Of a stretch of 64,000 nt of DNA, positions 34,201 through 42,212 are shown piece after piece (the stretch's first letter is position 1; each line of letters opens with the position of its first letter). Location: the NCBI RefSeq assembly GCF_012932495.1, contig NZ_JABCNG010000002.1:186001-250000 (forward strand), written 5' to 3'. Below the pieces are notes generated by a model that saw only the letters and a program-made list of their open reading frames with translations, had not been told where the DNA came from and ran no database searches. The stretch is from Novosphingobium sp. SG919 (lineage in GTDB: Bacteria > Pseudomonadota > Alphaproteobacteria > Sphingomonadales > Sphingomonadaceae). The translations under genes were made by a program, and so were the position numbers.

Positions 34201-34393
34201 CGCCCTTGCCGCCGTCCTCGCCTTCGTGCCGCTGATCAAGTCGGTGTTCTGGGGGTCCATGGCGATCACCCTGATCGGCGGCACGCTGGGCGGCACGGTG
34301 CTCACCCTGCTGGTGCTGCCCGCGCTCTACGCCCTGTGGTTCCGCATCACTGCCCCGGGGCGCGACCCGCACACCGAGCCTGCTGCCGCGTAA
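31283..34393 (+). CDS. RND-family efflux pump inner-membrane subunit
   Basis: A 1036-residue proton-driven exporter with twelve membrane spans and two large periplasmic loops. The family segments GRAEDPGFTIKTMTVVTAWP and GATAAEMQDQVAEPLEKRLQ are present, and TM4 holds the proton-relay pair in LGLLVDDAIIAIEMMV. It resembles the AcrB-related clade found with simple MFPs in proteobacteria rather than classical HAE1. It is translationally coupled to the adaptor gene. Substrates are probably hydrophobic compounds; nothing in the sequence defines them. Confidence 0.94.
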   Translation: MSAPSPDAGSGRFNLSALAVREQSVTLFFLVAIIVAGLFAFLKLGRAEDPGFTIKTMTVVTAWPGATAAEMQDQVAEPLEKRLQELRWYDRSETFTRPGLAFTTLTLRDQTPPQDVPEQFYQARKKMLDEAPRLPRGVVGPFVDDEYGDVSFALLALKAKGEPQRDMAREAETLRQRLLHVPGVDKIKILGERPERIYVEFAQDRLATLGVSARAVFDALNRQNLVTPAGSVETKGQQMFVRLDGAFDDLAKIRDLPIVANGKTLPLSAIAKVERGYEDPASFLIRSEGEPTLMLSVVMRQGWNGLDLGKALNAEVAKIRTELPLGMTLSTVTDQSVNISEAVDQFMHTFMEALAIVMVVSLVSLGWRVGVVVAAAVPLTLAVVLLIMWATDRVFDRITLGALILALGLLVDDAIIAIEMMVVKMEEGYDRIRASAYAWSHTAAPMLAGTLVTVIGLMPVGFAKSTAGEYAGNIFWVVGFALIASWFVAVIFTPYMGVKLLPAIKPVSGGHEAIYRTPRYNQVRAVISWAVLRKKWVALATLGAFLIAGLGMGPVKKQFFPTSDRPELLVEVQMPEGTAIERTSEAAREVESWLRAQREPRIVTTYVGQGAPRFYIPLSPELPDPSFAKIIVRTEKEADRDALKLRLREAVANGLAPSARVRATQLVFGPPSPFPVAFRVNGPDLAKVRDIAARVEKVMQNDPAMRTVNTDWGERSPALHIVLDQDRLRALGLTSSDVGEQLQFLLTGVTISQVREDIRTVDVVARSEGGKRLDPARIGDYVLTGSNGQRVPVSQIGKVEVRMEDPILRRRDRVPTITVRGDIADGLQPPDVSTAMLAKLQPIIQNLPEGYRIDMAGSIEEANKANAALAPIFPLMIVLMMIVIILQVRNLKAMWIVLLTAPLGLIGVVPTLLLTGTPFGFNAILGLIALAGILMRNTLILIGQIHDNDRAGLAPFDAVVEATVQRARPVILTALAAVLAFVPLIKSVFWGSMAITLIGGTLGGTVLTLLVLPALYALWFRITAPGRDPHTEPAAA

Positions 34394-34418
34394 GCAGACA
34401 GCCTTGTCCACCAGGATC

Positions 34419-34571
34419 ATGACACAGGAGAATGCCATAGCGCCGTTCAATCGATTCGCCCGAACCGGCCGCAAGATCTGGAAAGCGCTTGATACGCTGG
34501 ACCGCGCGATGGCCGCCGATCCCCTGGCCGACCAGACACGCCACCTTGCCACGCAGGAGTTCAGAAAATGA
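34419..34571 (+). CDS. Small hypothetical protein downstream of the RND pump
   Basis: A 50-residue frame, MTQENAIAPFNRFARTGRKI through DRAMAADPLADQTRHLATQE, with AGGA 5 bp upstream and 25 bp after the pump stop. It is basic at the N-terminus, amphipathic, with no membrane segment. I do not recognise it. Its position and composition suggest a real small gene of the efflux operon, but it could be chance in GC-rich DNA. Confidence 0.45.
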   Translation: MTQENAIAPFNRFARTGRKIWKALDTLDRAMAADPLADQTRHLATQEFRK

Positions 34572-35325
34572 TTGGAGTTATCATGGCGCTTTCGCTCGGC
34601 GCACAACACATGGCCCATCACGCAGCATTCCAGTTGCTCGATCGGCAGCAAATCGCAATCAAAACCCTTGTTGGAGGTTCGCACGCCCCGAGCGGTTCGA
34701 AAAATGCAAAGCGGATTGCAACTCCGCCCAGCAACAGCCAAGAGGCAATTGTCGCGCGCATTGTCGGCTTGGCGCACACCGGTTTTTCGATCCCGCTCGG
34801 TCAACCCAACGATCAAGATCCGGATATACAAGCCAGGATCGTCCAAGCCATCGTGCAGTAGCGATCCGCGATGCATGCCATTGCGCTTTCGGGTACCGCG
34901 GCCAAGTGGGGGCAGGCAGCCAATCCGGCCATCACGAAGCTGGCGGGCAAAGTTCCAATCAACGAGGTTTTACGTTCGTTTCCTGCACCAGACATTGGTT
35001 CCGCGCTGCGCCTGGTTTGTTCGGTATGACCTGATGTCGGTCAGTCCTATGGTCGAACAAATTCGTCCTATATCTCGAACCAAGCTTTCCAGACATGGGG
35101 CAACATGGGCTTGGATTGGGCCGTTCGCGAAAAGACCGGTGCGCGGCGTCCCTTTGGCAGCTTCCGGCAGCAACAAACTTCGAGCAGAGCTGAGTTGAAC
35201 AACCAGCTCTGGTCGTAATCAGAGCGTCACCAACCCCATCCTCCGCGCCTCCGATTGCAAAAACGGTTCCACGCGGGGGCGCGAAAAGGGCGCGCAATTG
35301 ACCTCACCCCCTCCTCGCAAGCCCG
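34572..35325. other. Stretch of about 750 bp without a recognisable gene
   Basis: No reading frame here resembles a known protein. A 97-codon frame (34568-34861, MIGVIMALSLGAQHMAHHAA) overlaps the stop of the preceding small gene. A 62-codon open stretch ending near 35219 (SSYISNQAFQTWGNMGLDWA) looks protein-like but has no start codon with a ribosome site. The base composition is less GC-rich than the flanks, suggesting remnant or acquired DNA. Confidence 0.5.
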
Positions 35326-35448
35326 CTACTCCCCCCGATCCCGCCTGTCCCGGTCGCGCCGGATCTCCCGGTTCACCGACCACAGCTGATACGCTCCAAA
35401 CCCAATCGCCACGGCGGCGGTGAAGACGATTTCGATCCAGCCGGTCAT
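35326..35448 (-). CDS. 40-residue single-span membrane protein coupled to bchO
   Basis: MTGWIEIVFTAAVAIGFGAY followed by QLWSVNREIRRDRDRRDRGE: one hydrophobic span then a strongly charged cytoplasmic tail. Its ATG (35448) overlaps the bchO stop as ATGA, so it is probably co-translated as the fourth gene of the bchI-bchD-bchO operon. It has the general shape of small assembly or anchoring subunits; I do not recognise a family. Confidence 0.6.
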   Translation of the reverse strand: MTGWIEIVFTAAVAIGFGAYQLWSVNREIRRDRDRRDRGE

Positions 35449-36323
35449 GCCACGCTCTCCTGTAGCTGCGCCGCGATGGTCTGCGCAGCAAGGTCGGGGC
35501 GTTCTTCGTGGGCGAGGTGGCCCAGGTGGGGCAGCACGGTGAGGCGCGCGTGGGGCAGCAGGGCGGCGGCGGCTTCCACGGTGTGGAGCGGCACGGCCAC
35601 GTCTGCCCGCGCGTGGACCAGGTGCACCGGCATGGCCATGGCCGGCAGGCGGCGTCGCAGCGCGTCCAGATCCCAGCTCGCCATCATTTCCATCGCCCCG
35701 GCGCAATGCGCCGGGCAGCCCAGCAGCGCGCGATAGGCGGCCAGGCCCCCCGCATCGATGGTCGATCCCGTGGCGCGCGTGAGGAAGCGCTCCGGCTCTC
35801 CGGGCAGGCGCGCGATGCCCGCCAGCAGGCGCGGCACCAGCGGGTTGACGAACAGCATCCGCGCCAGCGAAGGAAAGAGCTGCGCTGCCAGCCCCGGAAA
35901 CGGCATCAGCGCGGGGTTGAAGCCGATCACCGGCAGTGCGCCGCCCGCGTCCTGCGCCCATTGCAGGGCAATCGCCGCTCCGGCGGAATGGCCCGCCACC
36001 AACGCGGCCGCCAGGTCCAAAGCGCGCAGCAGATCGGCCAGCGCGCGCGCCATGGCCGGCAGCGTGAGGCCACCCGCCGGGCGCCCACGGGTGAAGCCAT
36101 GGCCCGGCAGATCGGGCGCGACCACGGTGAAATCACGCGCCAGCACGGGCATCACGCCGCGCCAGCTATGCGTGGCCGCGCCCGTGCCATGGATCAGCAA
36201 GACCACCGGGCCGGCCCCCATCACTTGCACGTGCCAGACCAGCCCCGGCGTGGCGACGAAGCGGCTGGCCGCGCGGTGCGGCCAGCAGCGCCCCTCCCCG
36301 TCCCAGCGCGGCGCGCCGCTCAT
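35445..36323 (-). CDS. bchO: BchO, alpha/beta-hydrolase associated with magnesium chelatase
   Basis: A 292-residue alpha/beta-hydrolase of the BchO family, encoded beside bchI and bchD in anoxygenic phototrophs. The characteristic N-terminal block is WPHRAASRFVATPGLVWHVQ, then the oxyanion segment LLIHGTGAATHSW, the nucleophile elbow GHSAG and the catalytic-His region LPHLGHLAHEE. Its exact job is not settled; it is annotated as a putative chelatase accessory protein. Start ATG 36323 overlaps the bchD stop (ATGA). Confidence 0.93.
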   Translation of the reverse strand: MSGAPRWDGEGRCWPHRAASRFVATPGLVWHVQVMGAGPVVLLIHGTGAATHSWRGVMPVLARDFTVVAPDLPGHGFTRGRPAGGLTLPAMARALADLLRALDLAAALVAGHSAGAAIALQWAQDAGGALPVIGFNPALMPFPGLAAQLFPSLARMLFVNPLVPRLLAGIARLPGEPERFLTRATGSTIDAGGLAAYRALLGCPAHCAGAMEMMASWDLDALRRRLPAMAMPVHLVHARADVAVPLHTVEAAAALLPHARLTVLPHLGHLAHEERPDLAAQTIAAQLQESVA

Positions 36324-38050
36324 GCCCGTGCCCCCGGCCCCGCCGCCGCCACCGCCACTGCGGCGTGCAACGCGCGCGCATCGGCGCAGGGCAGCGGCAG
36401 ATAGCGCGCGCGCATGGCATCGGCCAGCCGTGCCGCCTCGGGCCGGGGGCGCGCCGAAATGTCGATCACCACCGCATCGTGGCCCGCCGTGGCGATCGCG
36501 CGCGCGGCGAACAAGGCATCGTCCTGCGCCCGCGCGCGGCCACGCGTGCCATCGAGGGCCAGGTTGGCGCTGCCATCGGTGAGGAACACCAGCAGCGGCG
36601 TTGCCCCCCGCGCGCCCACCGCATCGCCCACCTGCCGCGCCAGGGCCAGGCCGCTGGCCAGCGGCGTGCCGCCCCCGCCGGGCAGCGCCGCCAGCGCGCG
36701 CTTGGCGCGGGTGAGCGAGCGGGTCGGCGGCAGCAGCAGTTCCGCCCCCTCGCCACGAAAGGCCACCACCGCCACGTCCGACCGTTTGACATAGGCCTGC
36801 GCCAGGATCAGCTCCGCCGCGCCCTTGGCCTCGGCCAGGCGCGACATCGCGGTGGAGCCGGACGCATCCACACAGAACACCGTCACCGTCATGCTGCGTT
36901 CTTCAAACCGGCGCACGCGCAAGTCATCGCGGCGAAAGCGGATCGGGCCCGCCCCTTCGGGCGCGGGATCGTCGCGCCGCAGCGGCTGCCACGGGATCGC
37001 CGCGCGCAGCGTGTCGACCAGGGCCAGCCGCACCCCGCCGCCCGGCGTACCGGGACGCGCGGCCAAAGGCCGGCCGCGCCGGGCCGAACGGATGCGCCGC
37101 CCGGCCCCACCGCCGCTGCCGCGCGCCTGCCGCCCCAGGCCGGCGGCCATGCGATCGAGCACGTCGGGCGGAATCGCCGCGCGGGCGGCTTCCACCACCA
37201 GCGCTTCGGGAATGTCGGACGTGGCGCTCTCGCCATCCGCGTCGCCGGCCGTCGGTTCCTCGGCGCGCGCATCGGGGCGCGGCGCGGGCGGCGGCTCTGG
37301 CGGCGGGGCGCCGGCTTCGGGCGGCACCTGCGTGGTGCGCGGCGACAGCACCAGCCGCGCCGCGATCTCTGCATCCGGGCGACCCACCACCGCCGCGCCC
37401 ATCAAGGCGGCATGGGCACATGCCGCGGCGCAGGCCTGCAACTGCGGGCGCATGGACGCGATGCCCAGCGCATCTGCCGTGGCCGCCAGCGCCCCCCGCG
37501 CGGTATCGTCAAGCGCCGGCAACACCGCGCCTTCGCCGCGCCCTGGCCATGGCAAAGGGAGCGGCATGGCCAGGTCGGCCGGCCGCACCTTGGCCAGGCA
37601 CAGATCAAAGGCAATCCGCTCCATCAGCACAGATGGCGGCCGCTCATCCCCGGGCGCACCATCATCCAGCAGCACCAGCACGAAGGCGCCGGCCCTATCC
37701 CCGGCCCCATCCATCGCCTGGGCGACGCGCCCGGCCACATCCGCGCGCAGCCGCTGCGCCATCGGCATCACCAGAACGCCGCCCGCCGCTTCTTCCAGCA
37801 AGCCGCGCTGCCGCACCAGCCGGCCCGCCGCCAGGCTCGCCGCGATGTCGGTCCCGCCGCACAGGCGCTGTTCGTCGATATGGCCGGGCAGGCGGCGAAA
37901 CGGCGTGCCCGGTGGCATCAGCGCCGCCAGCGCGGCCAGCACCCGGTCTGCCGCCGGGCCGCCGCCATGCAGGCACAGGCCACCGAGCGGCGCGGGCGAA
38001 TGGGCCAGCAGGCGCGCTGCCAACAGCGCATCCGCCAGCGCGCCACTCAT
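36320..38050 (-). CDS. bchD: Magnesium chelatase subunit D
   Basis: A 576-residue subunit that, with BchI and BchH, inserts Mg into protoporphyrin IX, the first committed step of bacteriochlorophyll synthesis. The N-terminal AAA-like domain has lost Walker A (GLCLHGGGPAADRVLAAL), as usual for BchD. A proline/acid-rich linker (about 290-340) follows, then a C-terminal von Willebrand A domain with MIDAS motif VDASGSTA. ATG 38050 is chosen; the open frame farther upstream runs over bchI. It lies 13 bp after bchI. No bchH is in the window. Confidence 0.95.
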   Translation of the reverse strand: MSGALADALLAARLLAHSPAPLGGLCLHGGGPAADRVLAALAALMPPGTPFRRLPGHIDEQRLCGGTDIAASLAAGRLVRQRGLLEEAAGGVLVMPMAQRLRADVAGRVAQAMDGAGDRAGAFVLVLLDDGAPGDERPPSVLMERIAFDLCLAKVRPADLAMPLPLPWPGRGEGAVLPALDDTARGALAATADALGIASMRPQLQACAAACAHAALMGAAVVGRPDAEIAARLVLSPRTTQVPPEAGAPPPEPPPAPRPDARAEEPTAGDADGESATSDIPEALVVEAARAAIPPDVLDRMAAGLGRQARGSGGGAGRRIRSARRGRPLAARPGTPGGGVRLALVDTLRAAIPWQPLRRDDPAPEGAGPIRFRRDDLRVRRFEERSMTVTVFCVDASGSTAMSRLAEAKGAAELILAQAYVKRSDVAVVAFRGEGAELLLPPTRSLTRAKRALAALPGGGGTPLASGLALARQVGDAVGARGATPLLVFLTDGSANLALDGTRGRARAQDDALFAARAIATAGHDAVVIDISARPRPEAARLADAMRARYLPLPCADARALHAAVAVAAAGPGARA

Positions 38051-38063
38051 GAGCGATACCGGG

Positions 38064-39065
38064 TCATGCCAGATGCTCAACCAGGGCGCGCTCGATCCGC
38101 GCGCTCGATCCGCTTTCGTCCAGCACATCGCGGCGCAGGCGGTGGCGCAGGGCGAGCGGCGCCACCGCCACCAGATGCTCGCGGCGCACCGCCTTGGCCC
38201 CCTTGAGCGCAGCATAGGCGCGCGAGGCGCGCATCAGCGTCAGTTCGCCGCGCAAGCCATCCACCCCCACCGCGCTGCACAGGCCTGCGGCATCGGCCAT
38301 CAGGGCATCGGGCACCTCGATCCTGGCCAGCTTGCGCTGCCCCCGCGCGATCTGCTGCAGCACCTTGTCGTCCTCTTGCGCCCAATGCGCTGCAAACGCG
38401 GCCGAGTCGGCATCGTGCGCGGCGCACCGGCGCATGATCTCCACCCGGTCCTCGATCGCCTTGGGCGTGCGCACGTCCACCGACAGGCCGAACCGGTCCA
38501 GCAATTGCGGACGCAATTCGCCTTCTTCGGGATTGCCACTGCCGATCAGCACGAACCGCGCCGCGTGGCGCACCGAAAGGCCTTCGCGCTCCACCACGTT
38601 CTCGCCCGATGCCGCCACGTCGAGCAGCAGGTCGACCAGGTGGTCTTCCAGCAGGTTGATCTCGTCGATGTACAGGAAACCGCGATGGGCGCGCGCCAGC
38701 AGGCCCGGTTCATAGACGCGCTCCCCGGTGCGCAGCGCGCGTTCCAGATCGAGTGCGCCAAGCAGGCGATCTTCGGTCGCGCCCAGCGGCAAGTCCACGA
38801 ACGGCACCGGCCGTTTCACCGCCTTGCCCCCGGTGCACGCGCCGGGACACGCGCCGGCATGGCCCGGCGCACAGCCAAACCGGCAGCCTTCCACCACCTG
38901 GATCGGCGGCAACAGCGCTGCCAGGGCGCGCGCGGCGGTAGATTTGCCCGTGCCGCGATCGCCAAACACCATGACCCCACCGATCGACGGATCGACCGCC
39001 GCGATCAGCAGCGCGAGCTTCATTTCGTCCTGGCCGACGATCGCAGAGAAGGGGAAGCGCGCCAT
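38064..39065 (-). CDS. bchI: Magnesium chelatase ATPase subunit I
   Basis: A 333-residue AAA+ motor that forms hexamers with BchD and drives Mg insertion by BchH. It begins MARFPFSAIVGQDEMKLALL; Walker A is GDRGTGKST (35-43), Walker B/helix-2 insert FLYIDEINLLEDHLVDLLLD, sensor GSGNPEEGELRPQLLDRF. Length is standard. The ATG lies 2 bp from a perfect TGT-N12-ACA palindrome, so the ribosome site is only a weak GGA within that palindrome. First gene of the bchI-bchD-bchO operon. Confidence 0.96.
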   Translation of the reverse strand: MARFPFSAIVGQDEMKLALLIAAVDPSIGGVMVFGDRGTGKSTAARALAALLPPIQVVEGCRFGCAPGHAGACPGACTGGKAVKRPVPFVDLPLGATEDRLLGALDLERALRTGERVYEPGLLARAHRGFLYIDEINLLEDHLVDLLLDVAASGENVVEREGLSVRHAARFVLIGSGNPEEGELRPQLLDRFGLSVDVRTPKAIEDRVEIMRRCAAHDADSAAFAAHWAQEDDKVLQQIARGQRKLARIEVPDALMADAAGLCSAVGVDGLRGELTLMRASRAYAALKGAKAVRREHLVAVAPLALRHRLRRDVLDESGSSARIERALVEHLA

Positions 39066-39066
39066 A

Positions 39067-39084
39067 TGTCCAACACATTGGACA
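39067..39084 (-). promoter_or_regulatory. PpsR/CrtJ-type operator immediately upstream of bchI
   Basis: TGTCCAACACATTGGACA is a perfect inverted repeat (7-bp arms, 4-bp centre) of the form TGT-N12-ACA, the established recognition sequence of the redox/light-responsive photosynthesis repressor PpsR/CrtJ. It ends 2 bp before the bchI start codon, so binding or RNA structure could affect translation initiation as well. A second TGT...ACA with 8-bp spacing lies at 39089-39102. Confidence 0.72.
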
Positions 39085-39155
39085 TCAATGTGTGTAAGGA
39101 CAAGAAAAATCGCATGGGCCAGCCGCCCGATTTCTCGGGTTGGCGCGAATTGCCC

Positions 39156-39542
39156 CTAGGCGCGCCGCCGCGAGCGGATGCGCGGCGCCAAAGCATCCAG
39201 TGCGTCGCCATTGTCGCGCGCCCAGCCATAGAGCGCTTCGACCGGCTCCACGAAGCGGCGGCCCAGCGCCGTCAGCGCATAATCCACTTCCGGGGGGTTC
39301 ACCGCATCGCGCACGGTGCGCGCGATCAGGCCGCTTGCTTCCATTTCCCGCACCGTCTGGGCAAACATCTTCTTGGAAATGCCCGGCAGGCTGCGCAGCA
39401 GGGCCGCACTGCGCGCCGTGCCACCGTGGCGGGCATGCAGCGTGTGCAGCACCATGCTGGTCCACTTCGTGGCAAACAGTTCCAGGATGCGGCGCGGGGC
39501 ACAGTCCTCGCGCCATTCCTCTTCCGGGCTGCCCGGTATCAC
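39156..39542 (-). CDS. HxlR-family transcriptional regulator
   Basis: A 128-residue winged-helix regulator: CAPRRILELFATKWTSMVLH, recognition region SLPGISKKMFAQTVREMEAS and wing VDYALTALGRRFVEPVEALY. The Cys near the N-terminus is the position that senses oxidants or electrophiles in some HxlR members. GTG 39542 with AAGGA upstream is preferred over the long in-frame extension to 39662, which would run into the promoter of the divergent gene. It is divergent from the PRISE-like SDR, its likely target. Confidence 0.85.
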   Translation of the reverse strand: MIPGSPEEEWREDCAPRRILELFATKWTSMVLHTLHARHGGTARSAALLRSLPGISKKMFAQTVREMEASGLIARTVRDAVNPPEVDYALTALGRRFVEPVEALYGWARDNGDALDALAPRIRSRRRA

Positions 39543-39664
39543 GCCTGCATTCCTTTCGCCTCGGCCCCGCGCCCGCTGGGTGCGGGTGGTCACCAAATGG
39601 TGCCTTCTTGGCGCCTTGCCATCCTGATCCCAACTATACGTTTTTGCCCGACAAGGAACCATCG

Positions 39665-40726
39665 ATGACCAAGACTGCCCTTGTGGCCGGGGCCACCGGC
39701 ATCACCGGCCAGGCCATTGCCGGCCTGCTGCACGCCCGGGGCTGGCGCGTGCTGGGCCTGGCGCGGAATCCCTTGCCGCTGCCCGGCGTCGAACCCGTTG
39801 CCGCAGACCTGACCGACAGCGCCGCCACCGCCGCCGCCCTGGCCGGCCACGCGCCCGATGCGGTGTTCATCACCACCTGGCTGCGCCGCCCGACCGAACG
39901 GGAAAACATTGCCGTCAACGCCGCCATGGTGCGCAACCTGCTCGACGGGGTGGCGTGGTCGAAGAGTGTGCGCCACGTGGCGCTGGTCACCGGGCTCAAG
40001 CACTATCTCGGCCCGTTCGAGGCCTATGGCCAGGGCAACCTGCCCGATACCCCGTTTCGCGAAGACCAGCCGCGCCTGCCGATCGACAACTTCTATTATG
40101 CCCAGGAAGACGAACTTTTCGCCGCCGCCGCGCGCGATGGCTTTGCCTGGAGCGTGCACCGCCCGCACACGGTGATCGGCAAGGCCGTGGGCAATGCCAT
40201 GAACATGGGCACCACGCTGGCCGTCTATGCCACGCTGTGCCGCGAACTGGGCCGCCCGTTCCGCTTCCCCGGATCGGCGGTGCAATGGAACGGCCTGACC
40301 GACATGACCGACGCGCGCCAGCTCGCCCACCAGTTGCTGTGGGCCAGCACCACGCCAGAGGCCGCCAACCAGGCGTTCAATTGCGCCAACGGCGATGTCT
40401 TCCGCTGGCGCTGGATGTGGCCGCGCCTGGCGCAATGGTTCGGGCTCGACGCGGCCGCGTTCGATGGTACCGTGCGCCCCCTGGCCGATCAGATGGCCGA
40501 CGACGCCCCGGCCTGGCGCGCCATCGCCGCGCGCGAAGGACTGGTCGAACCCGATCTCGCCCGCCTCGCCTCCCCCTGGCACACCGATGCCGATCTGGGC
40601 CGCCCGATCGAGGTTGTGACCGACATGGCCCGCTCGCGCGCGCTGGGCTTTGCCGCCTACCAGCAGACCGATGCCGCCTTTTTCGACCTGTTCCGCCAGC
40701 TTCGCGCCGAACGGCTGATTCCCTAG
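39665..40726 (+). CDS. PRISE-like short-chain dehydrogenase/reductase
   Basis: A 353-residue NAD(P)-binding protein. It starts MTKTALVAGATGITGQAIAG (GxxGxxG), with the extended-SDR features TGLKHYLGPF and NFYYAQED characteristic of the progesterone-5-beta-reductase/iridoid-synthase-like (PRISE, VEP1-like) group, where Lys and Tyr of these motifs are catalytic. Such enzymes reduce activated C=C bonds of enones. Divergent HxlR regulators commonly control oxidoreductases of this kind, suggesting a response to reactive carbonyl compounds. Substrate unknown. Confidence 0.85.
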   Translation: MTKTALVAGATGITGQAIAGLLHARGWRVLGLARNPLPLPGVEPVAADLTDSAATAAALAGHAPDAVFITTWLRRPTERENIAVNAAMVRNLLDGVAWSKSVRHVALVTGLKHYLGPFEAYGQGNLPDTPFREDQPRLPIDNFYYAQEDELFAAAARDGFAWSVHRPHTVIGKAVGNAMNMGTTLAVYATLCRELGRPFRFPGSAVQWNGLTDMTDARQLAHQLLWASTTPEAANQAFNCANGDVFRWRWMWPRLAQWFGLDAAAFDGTVRPLADQMADDAPAWRAIAAREGLVEPDLARLASPWHTDADLGRPIEVVTDMARSRALGFAAYQQTDAAFFDLFRQLRAERLIP

Positions 40727-40730
40727 GCGC

Positions 40731-42080
40731 TCAACCCAGCGTATCACCTGCGGTGGCGCGCGCCTGTTCGGCCAGGATGCCGCGCGTGGCGGCCCAGTAA
40801 TGCCACGCGGCCCACAGCCCGGTGGGCGCCAGGATCAGCAGCGCCACCCGCAGCGATGCCGCGTCCGCGCCGTGGCCACCGGCCACGTGGTCGCTCACCA
40901 AGCCCACAAACTGCGGCGCGATCACCAGGTTGGCGATGTTGGCCATCAGCAGCGTCAATGCGCAGGCGGTGGCGCGCATCTGCGCGGGCACGATGTTCTG
41001 CAACAGGCCGAACGAGGGGCCGATGTAGAAATACATCGCCGGCACGAACAGCCACAGGCAGGCCTTGGCCACGCCCAGGTCATGCGTCCAATAGATGAAG
41101 AACGAGGGCACGGTGATCACCGCCACCACCACCGCCATGAGGATCAGCACGCGGCGCGGATCGGCCATCACGCGGCTGGCCATCAGCACCGCCGTGGCCA
41201 CCGTCGCCAGGCTGCCGGCGATCAGGTGCATCGGCCCCAGGATCTCGCCCGCCTGCCCGGCCGAAAGGCCATAGGCGCGTTGCAGATAGGTGGGCGTCCA
41301 CCACATCAGGCCCCAGCCCCACAGCGCCGTCACCGCCCCGCCCATCATCAGGTGCATGGTGGCGCGCTGGCGCAGCAGGAATGCCAGCGCGCGCCACAGC
41401 GGCAGGCGCGGCGCGGCCGGCGGCGCATCGGCCGCGCGCGGCGCATCCATCGCCCCCCGGCGCGGTTCGCGCACCGTGAAAAAGATCAGCGCCGCCAGCG
41501 CCACGCCCGGCACGCCCAGCGCCAGGAACGCATGGCGCCAGCCATACAAATCGGCCACGCGCCCGGCCACGTCCGCCCCGATCCACGCCCCCAGGCATGA
41601 ACCGAGGGCATAGACCGTCAGCGCCGCCGGCCGCTGCGCCGGGCGGAAGTAGTCCGCCAGCATCGAGGTGGACGGCGGCGTGCCCCCGCTCTCGCCAATC
41701 CCCACCCCGATCCGCGCCAGCAGCATCTGGCCAAATGTGGAAGAAAGCCCGGTCAGCACGGTAAGGCCCGACCACAGCAGCAGCGCGCCCGAAATGATGT
41801 TGCGCCGGCTGAACCGGTCAGCCAACGCCGAAACTGGAATGCCGATGGTGACATAGAACAGCGCCAGGGCCACGCCGGTCAGCAGCGCCACGCCCGAATC
41901 GGTCAGCTTCAGATCCAGCCGTATCGATTCCATTACCGTGGTGATGACATAGCGATCGGCAATGTTCATCGCATAGACCAGCGACAGCAGCACCAGCACA
42001 TACCACTGCCGCGCCGCCTCCGCCGCGCTCTGGCCGATCACCGGGGGTGCCGGGGGCAGAATTGCTTCACCATCGCGCAT
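40731..42080 (-). CDS. MFS transporter (spinster-like), downstream of soxG
   Basis: A 449-residue inner-membrane carrier with about twelve spans, starting MRDGEAILPPAPPVIGQSAA. The MFS signature loop DRFSRRNIISGALLLWSGLT follows TM2, and ADYFRPAQRPAALTVYALGS is typical of the Spns-like subgroup. GGGGAG lies 7 bp before ATG 42080. It is on the same strand as soxBDAG, 132 bp after soxG, and convergent with the SDR gene (4-bp gap). It might import a methylated amine such as sarcosine, but this rests on position only. Confidence 0.85.
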   Translation of the reverse strand: MRDGEAILPPAPPVIGQSAAEAARQWYVLVLLSLVYAMNIADRYVITTVMESIRLDLKLTDSGVALLTGVALALFYVTIGIPVSALADRFSRRNIISGALLLWSGLTVLTGLSSTFGQMLLARIGVGIGESGGTPPSTSMLADYFRPAQRPAALTVYALGSCLGAWIGADVAGRVADLYGWRHAFLALGVPGVALAALIFFTVREPRRGAMDAPRAADAPPAAPRLPLWRALAFLLRQRATMHLMMGGAVTALWGWGLMWWTPTYLQRAYGLSAGQAGEILGPMHLIAGSLATVATAVLMASRVMADPRRVLILMAVVVAVITVPSFFIYWTHDLGVAKACLWLFVPAMYFYIGPSFGLLQNIVPAQMRATACALTLLMANIANLVIAPQFVGLVSDHVAGGHGADAASLRVALLILAPTGLWAAWHYWAATRGILAEQARATAGDTLG

Positions 42081-42212
42081 GCTCGTTTCTCCCCGGCGGC
42101 CATTTGAATGCAGGCCTGCCCATACACGCATTTTCCCGTCATTCCGAAGCCCGGCCTTGTTGCCCCGGCAAAGCAGCATTCCAAGGTTTTCCGTTACCTC
42201 GGATTCGATCAA

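Noticed and set aside
36825..39668. 947- and 613-codon open frames on the plus strand over bchD/bchI
   Set aside because: Shadow frames of GC-rich genes; Ala/Arg/Ser-rich with no domains.
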